From Paenarthrobacter sp. Z7-10 (GTDB lineage: Bacteria; Actinomycetota; Actinomycetes; Actinomycetales; Micrococcaceae): 64,000 bases of DNA. The position numbers were made by a program, and so were the translations under genes. Shown here in pieces: positions 37,668-46,486 of this stretch (position 1 is the stretch's first letter; every line of letters starts with the position of its first letter). The notes under the pieces were generated by a model, which was not told where the DNA came from, did not search any database, and worked only from the letters and a program-made list of their open reading frames with translations. The stretch lies in assembly GCF_026932795.1 (NCBI RefSeq), contig NZ_JADPVH010000002.1:80987-144986 (forward strand), given 5' to 3'.

Positions 37668-38924
37668 ATGTCATTTGTCCAACTTGCCTCCGAACTTGCC
37701 CCGGACCTTGTCCGCTTCCGACACCAGCTGCACCAGGAACCGGAGATCGGTTTGGATTTGCCGCGGACCCAGGAAAAAGTGCTGGCTGCGTTGGCCGACC
37801 TGCCGCTGGAAATTTCCCGGGGGACGGACTGCAGTTCGGTCACGGCCGTTCTGCGCGGGCAAGCTCCCGGTGCGGAACAACGCCGCGCCGTGCTGTTGCG
37901 GGCGGACATGGATGCACTGCCGGTTCAGGAACGTACCGGCGTGGAGTTCACTTCCCGCCTCGACGGCGCCATGCACGCCTGCGGCCATGACCTGCACACT
38001 GCCATGCTGGCCGGGTCGGCCCGGCTGCTGGCCGAGCGCGTCCACCAACTGCCCGGCGACGTGGTCTTTATGTTCCAGCCCGGCGAAGAAGGATTCGACG
38101 GCGCCTCGGTGATGATTCGTGAAGGCGTCCTGGAGGCCTCGGGCCGGCGCGCGGACGCCGCGTATGGCATGCACGTTTTCTCCGGGTTGGAGCCGCACGC
38201 GCAGTTTGCCACCAAGCGCGGCGTCATGATGAGCGCCTCCGATGGGCTGACGGTGACGGTCCTCGGTGCCGGCGGCCACGGCTCGGCGCCGCACAAGGCG
38301 AAAGACCCTGTGACCACGGTCAGCGAAATGATCACGGCTCTGCAGGTCATGGTCACCCGCCAGTTCAACATGTTCGACCCGGTAGTCCTGAGCGTGGGAG
38401 TACTGCAGGCCGGAACCAAACGCAACATCATTCCGGAAACCGCCAGTTTTGAGGCCACCATCCGGACCTTTTCGGAAGCTAATCAGCAGCGGATGATGAC
38501 GGCGATCCCCCGCCTGCTGAAGGGCATCGCCGCCGCTCACGATCTGGACGTGGACGTGGTCTACAACCGGGAATATCCGGTTACCGTCACCAACGTCGAG
38601 GAGACCATGAAAGCTGAAAACGCCATCGACGAGCTCTTTGGTCCTGCCCGGCACAGCCGGTGGACCACGCCGATGAGTGGCTCCGAAGATTTTTCCCGCG
38701 TCCTCAATGAAATTCCGGGATCGTTCATCGGGCTTGGCGCGGCAGCCCCCGGAACCGACCACGCTAACGCGCCCTTCAACCATTCCGCCTACGCCACCTT
38801 CGACGACTCGGTCCTGGCCGATGGGGCTGCGCTCTACAGTCAGCTCGCGGCCAGCCGACTCGAGCAACTGTCCGGCCCCGCCAGCACCGACGCTGCCCCG
38901 GTCAACAAGGAATCAGGACGATGA
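37668..38924 (+). CDS. M20-family amidohydrolase
   Basis: 418-residue metal-dependent aminoacylase/carboxypeptidase of subfamily M20D. Metal and catalytic motifs: RADMDALPVQERT, MHACGHDLHTAML, FQPGEEGFDGASVM, and a dimerisation domain starting GGHGSAPHKAKDP. Members hydrolyse N-acyl amino acids, hippurate or IAA-amino-acid conjugates; the specific substrate is not seen here. The following transporter gene overlaps by four bases, so uptake and hydrolysis are coupled, and the divergent Lrp-type gene is the likely regulator. Confidence 0.92.
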   Translation: MSFVQLASELAPDLVRFRHQLHQEPEIGLDLPRTQEKVLAALADLPLEISRGTDCSSVTAVLRGQAPGAEQRRAVLLRADMDALPVQERTGVEFTSRLDGAMHACGHDLHTAMLAGSARLLAERVHQLPGDVVFMFQPGEEGFDGASVMIREGVLEASGRRADAAYGMHVFSGLEPHAQFATKRGVMMSASDGLTVTVLGAGGHGSAPHKAKDPVTTVSEMITALQVMVTRQFNMFDPVVLSVGVLQAGTKRNIIPETASFEATIRTFSEANQQRMMTAIPRLLKGIAAAHDLDVDVVYNREYPVTVTNVEETMKAENAIDELFGPARHSRWTTPMSGSEDFSRVLNEIPGSFIGLGAAAPGTDHANAPFNHSAYATFDDSVLADGAALYSQLAASRLEQLSGPASTDAAPVNKESGR

Positions 38925-40216
38925 CTCATACCCCCATCACCACGCCGGCACGCTCGGCAGCACCCAGTAAAGGCATGGCCAAGACCCTTATTGGGACAGG
39001 CATCGGCAACGCCGTCGAATGGTACGACTGGGCCATCTACGCCACCTTCGCACCATTCTTCGCCACCCAGCTGTTCAGCAATAAGGACCCGCTGTCGGCC
39101 ATCCTGTCCACCTTGGCGATCTTCGCCGTCGGCTTTTTGGCCCGTCCCTTTGGCGGCTTCCTGTTCGGCTGGATCGGCGACCGGTTCGGCCGCAAGCGAT
39201 CCATGACCCTGACCGTAGGACTGGCCGCGGTGGGCAGCCTGATGATCGGCGTCGCCCCGACCTTCGCGGCCACCGGCGTGCTGGCTTCCATCGTGCTGCT
39301 CGCGGCCCGACTGCTGCAGGGGCTGGCGCACGGCGGCGAGCTGCCGTCCGCGCAGACCTATCTGTCCGAGATCGCGCCACGGAAAGAACGTGGCTTTTGG
39401 GCCAGCCTGATCTACGTCTCCGGAACTTTCGGCAACATGTTCGGCGCCTTGCTGGGAGCGGTGCTGACCGTGCTGCTCAGCAAGGCGGACATGCTGGCCT
39501 GGGGCTGGCGCCTGCCCTTTCTCCTGGGTGGCATCTTCGGCCTGTACGCGCTGTTCATGCGCGCCCGGCTGAAGGAGTCCGAAATTTTCGACGCCGAGCC
39601 GGGGACCGTAAAGCGGGATCCCGTCTGGCCGCAGATTGTGCGCTACCGCAAGCAGGCCCTGCAGGTGATCGGCCTGACCGTGGGGCTCACAGTGGCTTAC
39701 TACACCTGGGCCATCGTGGCACCCACATACGCGTCCACGTCACTGGGCATGGACCGCGGAGCGGCACTCTGGTCCGGGTTGGTGGCCAACATTGTCTTCT
39801 TGGTGGCGCTGCCGCTGTGGGGCAAGGCCTCCGACAAATTTGGCCGCAAGCCGGTGCTCTGGACCGGTGCCTTGGGGGCGGCCGTGTTCTTCTTTCCGAT
39901 GACCTGGCTGCTCGGCAGCTCCCCCTGGCAACTGATCGTTTCCATGTCGGTCATGCTGGTCTTCCTCGCTGCCGGGGCATCCATTGTGCCGGCCGTGTTT
40001 GCGGAACTGTTTCCGACCAGTATCCGCACCGTGGGCGTGGGCATTCCGTATTCCATCTGCGTGGCTCTGTTCGGCGGAACGGCACCGTACCTGCAGACCT
40101 GGCTGAACTCAGCCTTCGGGCCTAATGTCTTCGCCATCTACACCATTGTGCTGCTGCTGGTGTCCTTTGCGGTGATCTTTACCATCCCGGAGACCAAAAA
40201 CAAGGACCTCAGCTAG
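38921..40216 (+). CDS. MFS transporter, metabolite:H+ symporter type
   Basis: 431 residues, 12 helices, of the MHS branch (shikimate, proline/betaine, alpha-ketoglutarate porters). GTGIGNAVEWYDWAIYA is the conserved first helix and IGDRFGRKRSMTLTV carries motif A; PTSIRTVGVGIPYSI is a late family region. Starts in an ATGA overlap with the M20 hydrolase, suggesting it imports the substrate of that enzyme. Confidence 0.9.
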   Translation: MTHTPITTPARSAAPSKGMAKTLIGTGIGNAVEWYDWAIYATFAPFFATQLFSNKDPLSAILSTLAIFAVGFLARPFGGFLFGWIGDRFGRKRSMTLTVGLAAVGSLMIGVAPTFAATGVLASIVLLAARLLQGLAHGGELPSAQTYLSEIAPRKERGFWASLIYVSGTFGNMFGALLGAVLTVLLSKADMLAWGWRLPFLLGGIFGLYALFMRARLKESEIFDAEPGTVKRDPVWPQIVRYRKQALQVIGLTVGLTVAYYTWAIVAPTYASTSLGMDRGAALWSGLVANIVFLVALPLWGKASDKFGRKPVLWTGALGAAVFFFPMTWLLGSSPWQLIVSMSVMLVFLAAGASIVPAVFAELFPTSIRTVGVGIPYSICVALFGGTAPYLQTWLNSAFGPNVFAIYTIVLLLVSFAVIFTIPETKNKDLS

Positions 40217-40269
40217 CATCGCGCCGGCGGCGGGATGCGGTGCGGACGGGCGACGGTAATCTGGAGCGG

Positions 40270-41058
40270 ATGAATGAAACTCCAAACTCCGCGCCCAGCA
40301 TCGCCCCGCCGTCGAACGCTGCCCACCGTGCCCAGCCGGTGTCCTTCGTTCGGCGCGGCTCGCGCCTGCAGGGCCGCCGGCAGAAGGCTTGGGCGGAGCA
40401 TGCGGATGCGTATGTAATTGATGTGCCACGACAGATCTCCGATACGTCTGTCCATCCAGACTTCCGCTTTGACGCCCAGACTGTTTTTGGCCGCACGGCT
40501 CCCCTGATTATCGAGATTGGCTCCGGACTGGGCGAGGCGGTGGTGCAGGCTGCGACGGACAACCCGGATAAGGACTTCCTGGCCGTTGAGGTCTATCTGC
40601 CGGGGCTGGCGCAAACCCTGCTGAAGGTGGCCGCCCGGTCGCTGCCCAATGTCCGACTGGTGCAGGCGAATGCCCCGGAAGTTTTGGACATCATGGTTCC
40701 GGCCGGTTCGGTGTCCGAGGTGTGGGTGTTTTTCCCCGATCCCTGGCACAAAAGCAAGCATGAAAAGCGCCGGCTGGTCACCCCGGCCTTTGCCCAGCAG
40801 GTTGCCGCTGCCCTGGAGCCGGGCGGCATCTGGCGGCTGGCTACAGATTGGGAACACTACGCACGGCAGATGCGCCAAATCGGGGACGCGTCGCCACTGT
40901 TCACGAACATGGCTGCGAGTACGGCGGACGTGGGCCCCAGTGCGGTGGATGGCGGCTGGGCGCCGCGCTTCGAGGGACGCGTCCTGACGAGTTTCGAAAG
41001 CAAGGCTCACCGCGCAGGCCGGGCAATCCACGATCTTGCCTATCGCCGCAACCCCTGA
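40270..41058 (+). CDS. trmB: tRNA (guanine-N7-)-methyltransferase
   Basis: SAM-dependent enzyme making m7G46 in tRNA. 262 residues. The SAM-binding motif is IIEIGSGLGEAVV, followed by FLAVEVYLPGLA and the diagnostic VFFPDPWHKSKHEKRRLV. The C-terminal FESKAHRAGRAIHDLAYRR is also typical. I chose the ATG at 40270 with GGAG five bases upstream instead of the in-frame start 30 bases earlier. Stand-alone; a 15-bp tandem repeat begins 42 bases after the stop. Confidence 0.94.
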   Translation: MNETPNSAPSIAPPSNAAHRAQPVSFVRRGSRLQGRRQKAWAEHADAYVIDVPRQISDTSVHPDFRFDAQTVFGRTAPLIIEIGSGLGEAVVQAATDNPDKDFLAVEVYLPGLAQTLLKVAARSLPNVRLVQANAPEVLDIMVPAGSVSEVWVFFPDPWHKSKHEKRRLVTPAFAQQVAAALEPGGIWRLATDWEHYARQMRQIGDASPLFTNMAASTADVGPSAVDGGWAPRFEGRVLTSFESKAHRAGRAIHDLAYRRNP

Positions 41059-41100
41059 GCGGATTCAGCGTCGGGTGTCCGTATTTCCTCCGATTCAGCT

Positions 41101-41190
41101 GGCCTGAATTGAGCTGATCTGAGTTGAGCTGGCCTGAGTTGAGCTGGCCTGAGTTGAGCTGGCCTGAGTTGAGCTGGCCTGAGTTGAGCT
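41101..41190. repeat. 15-bp tandem repeat, six copies
   Basis: Six copies of GGCCTGAGTTGAGCT, the first two diverged and the last four exact, fill the gap between trmB and the lipoprotein gene. The reverse strand would read as QLNSG repeats, but no gene context supports translation. Confidence 0.95.
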
Positions 41191-41307
41191 GGCAAAACGG
41201 CAAGCTGAATCTACCAACCGCACCGATGGACTGAACCAACCGGCTCTGCACAACGTCTCAACTGCAGCGGGTACGCTCGTGCCCGGTATGCAGGAGGAGG
41301 CATTCCG

Positions 41308-41853
41308 ATGAAAAGATTTAGCGGTTCATTGATGGTCACTGTGGCCGTCGCTGTGGCGGCGCTGACCGGCTGCGGATCAACCGCAGGCAGCGGGGGCGCT
41401 GCGGCACCGGCCGCCAACCCGGCGTCCAGTGCGGCAGCGACAGCTGGCTCGTCCGGCTCGTCCGGCTCCGCTGCTGAAACCAGCAAGCTGGCCGTGTCCA
41501 CCTCATCGCTGGGACAGATCATCGTGGATGGAGCCGGAATGACCGTTTATGTTTTTGACAAGGATGTGGCGAATTCAGGTAAGAGCAACTGCAGCGGTGG
41601 TTGCCTGGCCAGCTGGCCGCCAGTCATAGCGAAACGCGGTGCTCCGTCGCTTGCTGGCATTTCCGCCAAGGTTGGAACCATTCCGACGGCGAATGGCGCT
41701 AAACAGGTAACCATCAACGGCCTCCCTGTTTACTACTTCGCCGCCGACAGGGCAGCCGGGGACACCAAGGGCCAGAGTGTGAACAACATCTGGTGGGTAC
41801 TGGATTCCGCCGGCACCCGGATCGGCAACACGGGTGGTACCAGCGGATACTGA
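41308..41853 (+). CDS. Secreted lipoprotein, PF03640 repeat type
   Basis: 181 residues. The signal ends in a lipobox (VAALTGC, Cys22), followed by a Ser/Ala/Gly linker of about 35 residues. The rest is two copies of the secreted repeat: GQIIVDGAGMTVYVFDKD ... CSGGCLASWPPV, then VTINGLPVYYFAADRAAGDTKGQ, with the Yx(F/Y)xxD motif. Exported and lipid-anchored; function unknown, though some relatives bind metals or act in electron transfer. The ATG has AGGAGG upstream. Confidence 0.88.
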   Translation: MKRFSGSLMVTVAVAVAALTGCGSTAGSGGAAAPAANPASSAAATAGSSGSSGSAAETSKLAVSTSSLGQIIVDGAGMTVYVFDKDVANSGKSNCSGGCLASWPPVIAKRGAPSLAGISAKVGTIPTANGAKQVTINGLPVYYFAADRAAGDTKGQSVNNIWWVLDSAGTRIGNTGGTSGY

Positions 41854-42051
41854 GTTCCTTTGATCGTGGCGGGACGCCGGCTCTCTTGCCATCCGGGTGG
41901 ACGGCGGGACGCCAGCTTGCAATCCGGATGCCTGGGCCGGGACGGCCGGGCGCAGCCGTCCTGCCCTGCACAGGACCAAAATCGGCGCCGGTGCCCACAT
42001 ACAGGCACCACGCCGCTGCGCTGATGGTCCCGCCCCAACTAGCCTCGGCAT

Positions 42052-42396
42052 ATGACATCACATGTGCCCCTTTCCGAAATCCCCCCGGAAGATCGTCCAC
42101 GGGAGCGGCTGCTGGCTTTGGGAGCCCACAGACTCCGTAATGAGGAGCTGCTGGCAATTGTCATCGGCTCCGGAACCCGCAACGCCAGCAGCCTGGAGCT
42201 GGCGCAGCGGTTGTTGAAGAAAACGGCCGGACCTGCCGGGCTGGACGCCGCCAGTCTGCCGGCACTGCTCGACATCGGCGGTGTTGGACCCGCGGCGGCG
42301 ATGCGGATCGTGGCAGGATGCGAGTTGCATCGGCGCGCGGCACGACGACGTACCGTGCAGCCCGGCGTGCCCGTCAGCCAGGTTCCAACGACTTGA
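42052..42396 (+). CDS. RadC-like N-terminal (UPF0758) protein lacking the MPN domain
   Basis: 114 residues that match only the N-terminal helix-hairpin-helix part of RadC/YicR: PEDRPRERLLALGAHRLRNEELLAIVIGSGT, then LLDIGGVGPAAAMRIVAGCEL. The JAB/MPN metalloprotease-like domain that should follow is absent; the gene stops after about 15 unrelated residues. Whether this is a truncation or a stand-alone form is unclear. TAGCCT six bases before the ATG suggests it is expressed leaderless. The SNF2 helicase gene begins 89 bases later. Confidence 0.8.
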   Translation: MTSHVPLSEIPPEDRPRERLLALGAHRLRNEELLAIVIGSGTRNASSLELAQRLLKKTAGPAGLDAASLPALLDIGGVGPAAAMRIVAGCELHRRAARRRTVQPGVPVSQVPTT

Positions 42397-42485
42397 AATT
42401 AAGCGCCGCGGCTGAGCACCGCTTAAGATTGAACGGTTAAGGGTTTGCCAGTCAGGCCCCGGATCCAATCCAGGAAGTATTATCC

Positions 42486-45400
42486 GTGACGTTTTCCCCC
42501 GCCCATCAAAGCCGTCTGGTGACCAGCACGCCACACATCAGCGACCGATCCACGGTGGCCGGTTTTGATTATGCCGGTCAGGGACGGGTCAAAGACATCG
42601 CCTTTGAGTCCGGGACCGGGTTACTGCGCGGCCAGGTGCGGGGAACGTCGCTCTACCATGCCACCGCGAAGCTGATCCAGAGCGTGGACGGCCGCTGGTC
42701 ATGTTCGGTGGGAATCTGCAGTTGTCCGGTCCGGCAAAACTGCAAGCACGTCGCGGCACTGCTCTTTGCCGCGGAATCCGACCCGGACATTGGGCCGCTC
42801 CTGGGCACGATGGAACCGGTATCGTCTTCGCGCGCCACCACCCTGACAGCTGTCCAGGGCAGATCGAGTGCCCAGGACGAGGCCACCGCGGACTGGGAGA
42901 AAACCCTGATGGGTTTGCTGCCCTCATCCCGGTCCACCCGGCAGGACAGTCCACCCCTGGCGCTGCAGTTTGAACTGGAACGCCCGGTCCGCAGGTTTTC
43001 CTACCGGGGACACCAGGATACAAAGGGATCACCTGTCCAGCTCAACGTTCGTCCGGTTCTGCTGGGCGCCAAGGGCAAGTGGGTCCGCAGCGGCATTGGG
43101 TGGAATACCCTGAACTATCTGAACTTTGGCCGGAAGTTCAATGAAGCCCACCTGGATTGGCTGCTCGAATTCCTCAACTCCCATTCACCTTCCAGCCGCC
43201 AAGTCAGCTCCGGCTCCCCCTGGCTGGCCCTGAACTCCTTCGCCGGACGGAATCTGTGGAACCTGCTGGCCGAGGCCGGCAGGATCGGATTGAGTCTGGT
43301 CCATAGCCGAGGATCGATGGATCCTGTCCGCGTTCTTGACGAGCCGGCCAAGGTGCGGCTGAGCCTGAGCCGCGCGGGATCTGGGGCCTTGGATCTCGGT
43401 GCCAGCGCAGAGATTGGCGGCGTTCCGGTCGCCGCGGAACAACTGGAAACCATCGGCCGTCCGGCGCACGGACTCTTTTACGCCGACAACGGTCCCGATC
43501 CGCTCCCGGAACTTCATCCCCAGCCGGGCAACGCCACCGCAGTTCCGGGCGTCATCACGCTTGCACCCTTGGAAACGCCGCTGTCCGAGCAGCTGTTGGG
43601 CTTTATCCATTCCGGATCGAGCGTCCAAATCCCGGCCCGGGATGAGGACCGCTTCCTGCGCAAGTTCTACCCCCAGTTGCAGCGGACAGCGGAAGTGGTT
43701 TCGATCGACGGCTCGGTGGAGCTGCCGGCCTACTCGGCTCCGGTGCTGTCACTGTTGGCGAACTATGACGGGGATCATCGAGTGCGGCTGCATTGGGAAT
43801 GGCATTACAGTGCCGGTGACCGGATCGACGCCGAACCGCTGTGGGGCCGACCGGACGACTCAGGGTACCGGGATGAGGCCGCCGAAGCCCGGATTCTGCA
43901 ATCCGTGGGGCAGCCGTGGGAGACGGTCGCCCCGCTGGGCGGACCAGGGGAGCACAGTTGGGCCGAGCCGCGGCTTCTGGCAGCGGCCACGCTCGAGGGC
44001 CTGGACACCCTGACTTTCACCGAACAGGTCCTGCCTGCCCTGCGCGAGCTGCCTGAGGTTCTGGTCGAAACAGCCGGCGAAGTTGCCGACTACCGTGAAG
44101 TTACCGAAGCTCCGGTGGTCAGTATCTCCACCGCCGAGACGGCAGACCGGGACTGGTTCGATCTTGGCATTGTGATTACCCTTGAGGGCGAGCCCGTGTC
44201 CTTCGCTGCCGTTTTTTCGGCTCTGGCAGCCGGCTCCACCAGGATGCTGCTGCCCAGCGGCGCACATTTCTCACTGGAACGTCCAGAGCTGCACCAGTTG
44301 CGGGAACTGATTGATGAGGCCAGAGTCCTGCAGGACGCGGGCAGTGAGGGACTGAAGATCAGCCGCTTCCAGGCCAGCCTGTGGGATGAGCTGGCCCAAC
44401 TGGGCATCGTGGACCAGCAGGCTGCCGCGTGGCGCAGCTCGGTGGCCGGCTTACTTAGCGGCAGTGCTCCGACGCCGCTTCCGGCACCCGATTCGCTGAA
44501 TGCCGTCCTCCGCCCCTACCAGCTCGAAGGGTTCAACTGGCTGAACTTCCTGTTCAGTCATGACCTGGGTGGCGTGCTGGCCGATGACATGGGGCTGGGA
44601 AAGACCGTCCAGACCTTGGCGCTGGTCTGCTCGGCGAAGGAACGCAATGCAGAAACGCAGAACCGGGCCCCTTTCCTGGTCGTGGCACCGACGAGCGTCG
44701 TTGGCAACTGGGAAACCGAAGCGGCACGTTTTGCCCCGGGCCTGAGGACTCTGGCCATTACCGAGACTTTCGCCAAAAGCGGCCTGAATCCGGCCGACGT
44801 TGTGGGCGGAGCGGACATCGTCATCACCTCATACGCGCTGTTCCGCATCGACTTTGAGGCCTACGCCGCACATAGCTGGGCCGGTCTGATCCTTGACGAG
44901 GCCCAGTTCGTGAAAAATCACCAGTCCAAGGCGTACCAGTGTGCCCGCAAGCTTCCCGCCCCCTTCAAACTCGCAGTCACCGGCACTCCGTTGGAAAACA
45001 ACCTAATGGAGTTGTGGACGCTGACCTCCATCGTGGCGCCCGGCCTGTTCCCCAGCCCGAAACGCTTCGCCGAGTTCTACCAGAAACCGATTGAAAAGGA
45101 CGGCAACGCGGACCAGCTGGCCAAACTCCGTGCCCGGGTTCGTCCGCTGATGCTGCGGCGCACGAAGGAACAGGTCATCCGGGACCTGCCGCCAAAGCAG
45201 GAGCAGGTGCTGGAGGTGGTGTTGAACCCGCGGCATTCCAAGGTTTACCAGACACATTTGCAGCGGGAGCGGCAGAAAGTCCTGGGGCTGCTGGAAGACG
45301 TCAACAAGAACCGGTTCACCATCTTCCAGTCGTTGACCCTTCTGCGCCAGCTGAGTTTGGACGCGAGTCTGGTGGATGAAAGCCTCTCGGCCGTCCGCTC

Positions 45401-45905
45401 AAGCAAACTCGACGTTCTCTTCGAACAGCTGGAGGATGTCATCGCGGAAGGTCACCGCGCCCTGATATTCAGCCAGTTCACCGGTTTCCTGGGCAAAGTC
45501 CGGGACCGGCTTACCGCGGAGGGGATCGAGTTCTGTTATCTGGACGGAAGCACCCGCAAGCGTTCGGAGGTGGTGCGGCAGTTTAAAGAGGGTACGGCTC
45601 CGTTGTTCCTGATCAGCCTGAAGGCAGGTGGCTTCGGGCTGAACCTGACCGAGGCTGACTACGTCTTCATCCTTGATCCCTGGTGGAATCCGGCCTCCGA
45701 GGCCCAGGCCGTGGACCGGACCCACAGGATCGGGCAGGCGAAGAACGTGATGGTTTACCGGATGGTGGCCAAGGACACGATCGAAGAAAAAGTGATGGCG
45801 CTCAAGGCCAAGAAATCCCGGCTCTTTGCCGACGTCATGAGTGGCGAATCCTTACCGGGCGGAGCGCTCACCGCGGCGGATCTGGCTGGACTCTTCAGCG
45901 ACTGA
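42486..45905 (+). CDS. SNF2-type helicase with SWIM zinc finger
   Basis: 1139 residues. SWIM finger near residues 75-95 (CSVGICSCPVRQNCKHVAALL, CxCxnCxH). A long middle region of about 550 residues is poorly conserved. The SNF2 ATPase has Walker A DDMGLGKTVQT (about 700), LILDEAQF in place of DEAH, and TGTPLENNLMELW. The helicase C-terminal half includes FSQFTGFLGKVRDRL and DRTHRIGQAKNVMVYR. It probably remodels protein-DNA complexes in repair or transcription. GTG start. It ends eight bases from the convergent hspR stop. Confidence 0.92.
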   Translation: MTFSPAHQSRLVTSTPHISDRSTVAGFDYAGQGRVKDIAFESGTGLLRGQVRGTSLYHATAKLIQSVDGRWSCSVGICSCPVRQNCKHVAALLFAAESDPDIGPLLGTMEPVSSSRATTLTAVQGRSSAQDEATADWEKTLMGLLPSSRSTRQDSPPLALQFELERPVRRFSYRGHQDTKGSPVQLNVRPVLLGAKGKWVRSGIGWNTLNYLNFGRKFNEAHLDWLLEFLNSHSPSSRQVSSGSPWLALNSFAGRNLWNLLAEAGRIGLSLVHSRGSMDPVRVLDEPAKVRLSLSRAGSGALDLGASAEIGGVPVAAEQLETIGRPAHGLFYADNGPDPLPELHPQPGNATAVPGVITLAPLETPLSEQLLGFIHSGSSVQIPARDEDRFLRKFYPQLQRTAEVVSIDGSVELPAYSAPVLSLLANYDGDHRVRLHWEWHYSAGDRIDAEPLWGRPDDSGYRDEAAEARILQSVGQPWETVAPLGGPGEHSWAEPRLLAAATLEGLDTLTFTEQVLPALRELPEVLVETAGEVADYREVTEAPVVSISTAETADRDWFDLGIVITLEGEPVSFAAVFSALAAGSTRMLLPSGAHFSLERPELHQLRELIDEARVLQDAGSEGLKISRFQASLWDELAQLGIVDQQAAAWRSSVAGLLSGSAPTPLPAPDSLNAVLRPYQLEGFNWLNFLFSHDLGGVLADDMGLGKTVQTLALVCSAKERNAETQNRAPFLVVAPTSVVGNWETEAARFAPGLRTLAITETFAKSGLNPADVVGGADIVITSYALFRIDFEAYAAHSWAGLILDEAQFVKNHQSKAYQCARKLPAPFKLAVTGTPLENNLMELWTLTSIVAPGLFPSPKRFAEFYQKPIEKDGNADQLAKLRARVRPLMLRRTKEQVIRDLPPKQEQVLEVVLNPRHSKVYQTHLQRERQKVLGLLEDVNKNRFTIFQSLTLLRQLSLDASLVDESLSAVRSSKLDVLFEQLEDVIAEGHRALIFSQFTGFLGKVRDRLTAEGIEFCYLDGSTRKRSEVVRQFKEGTAPLFLISLKAGGFGLNLTEADYVFILDPWWNPASEAQAVDRTHRIGQAKNVMVYRMVAKDTIEEKVMALKAKKSRLFADVMSGESLPGGALTAADLAGLFSD

Positions 45906-45913
45906 CACCCGGT

Positions 45914-46348
45914 TCAGCGCTGCGGACGCCAGACGACGACGGCCTGTGAGCGCGGTCGGGGCCGCTTTCCGTGGGCGAGACTGACCACGTCGCCGGCCAG
46001 GCCGGCCGCAAAGATGCGTGCGGCGTCGGGCGTACGGCGGCGCAGGGCATCGGCGGCGGCAGCCAGCTCCTGGGAAAGCTCGGTTACCCGTGACCGCAGC
46101 GCCGCAACCTGATTCTCCAGTTCCATGATCCGCTTAATGCCCTCCAGCGAAACACCTTCCTGAGACAGCCGCTGGACCTCGCGCAGCATTTCCACATCGT
46201 GCTGGGAGTACCTGCGGGATCGGCCGGGCGCCCGGCTGGGCGAGACAATGCCCAAACGGTCATATTGGCGCAGCGTCTGCGGGTGCATCTCGGCAAGCTC
46301 GGCAGCCACGGAGATGACAAAAATCGGCGCATCGGAGTTGATCTCCAC
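45914..46348 (-). CDS. hspR: Heat-shock repressor HspR
   Basis: 144-residue MerR-family repressor. MerR helix-turn-helix at residues 8-40 (FVISVAAELAEMHPQTLRQYDRLGIVSPSR), the wing at GRSRRYSQHDVEMLREVQRL, then a coiled coil (ENQVAALRSRVTELSQEL). HspR binds HAIR sites CTTGAGT-N7-ACTCAAG with DnaK as co-repressor. I took GTG 46348 because AGGAG lies six bases upstream; the ATG at 46378 is further from the family start. Last gene of the dnaK-grpE-dnaJ-hspR operon. Confidence 0.93.
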   Translation of the reverse strand: MEINSDAPIFVISVAAELAEMHPQTLRQYDRLGIVSPSRAPGRSRRYSQHDVEMLREVQRLSQEGVSLEGIKRIMELENQVAALRSRVTELSQELAAAADALRRRTPDAARIFAAGLAGDVVSLAHGKRPRPRSQAVVVWRPQR

Positions 46349-46416
46349 TCGTGTCTCCTTTCGATCCCTTGGCGCCATCTGCGGCTAACGGCGCCCGCAG
46401 CCTGCATCACTCCCGG

Positions 46417-46460
46417 CAGGAAGCCCGTCCCGGACCGGCAGGAAGCCCGTCCCGGACCGG
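46417..46460. repeat. 22-bp direct repeat between dnaJ and hspR
   Basis: Two exact adjacent copies of a 22-base unit starting CAGGAAGCCCGTCCC occupy part of the 138-base gap. No hairpin seen. Confidence 0.8.
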
Positions 46461-46486
46461 ACACCGCCCCGGGACAGCTCAGCCAA

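Noticed and set aside
40901..41251. Minus-strand frame with QLNSG repeats
   Set aside because: It is the translation of the 15-bp repeat plus the complement of trmB; no ribosome site or family support.
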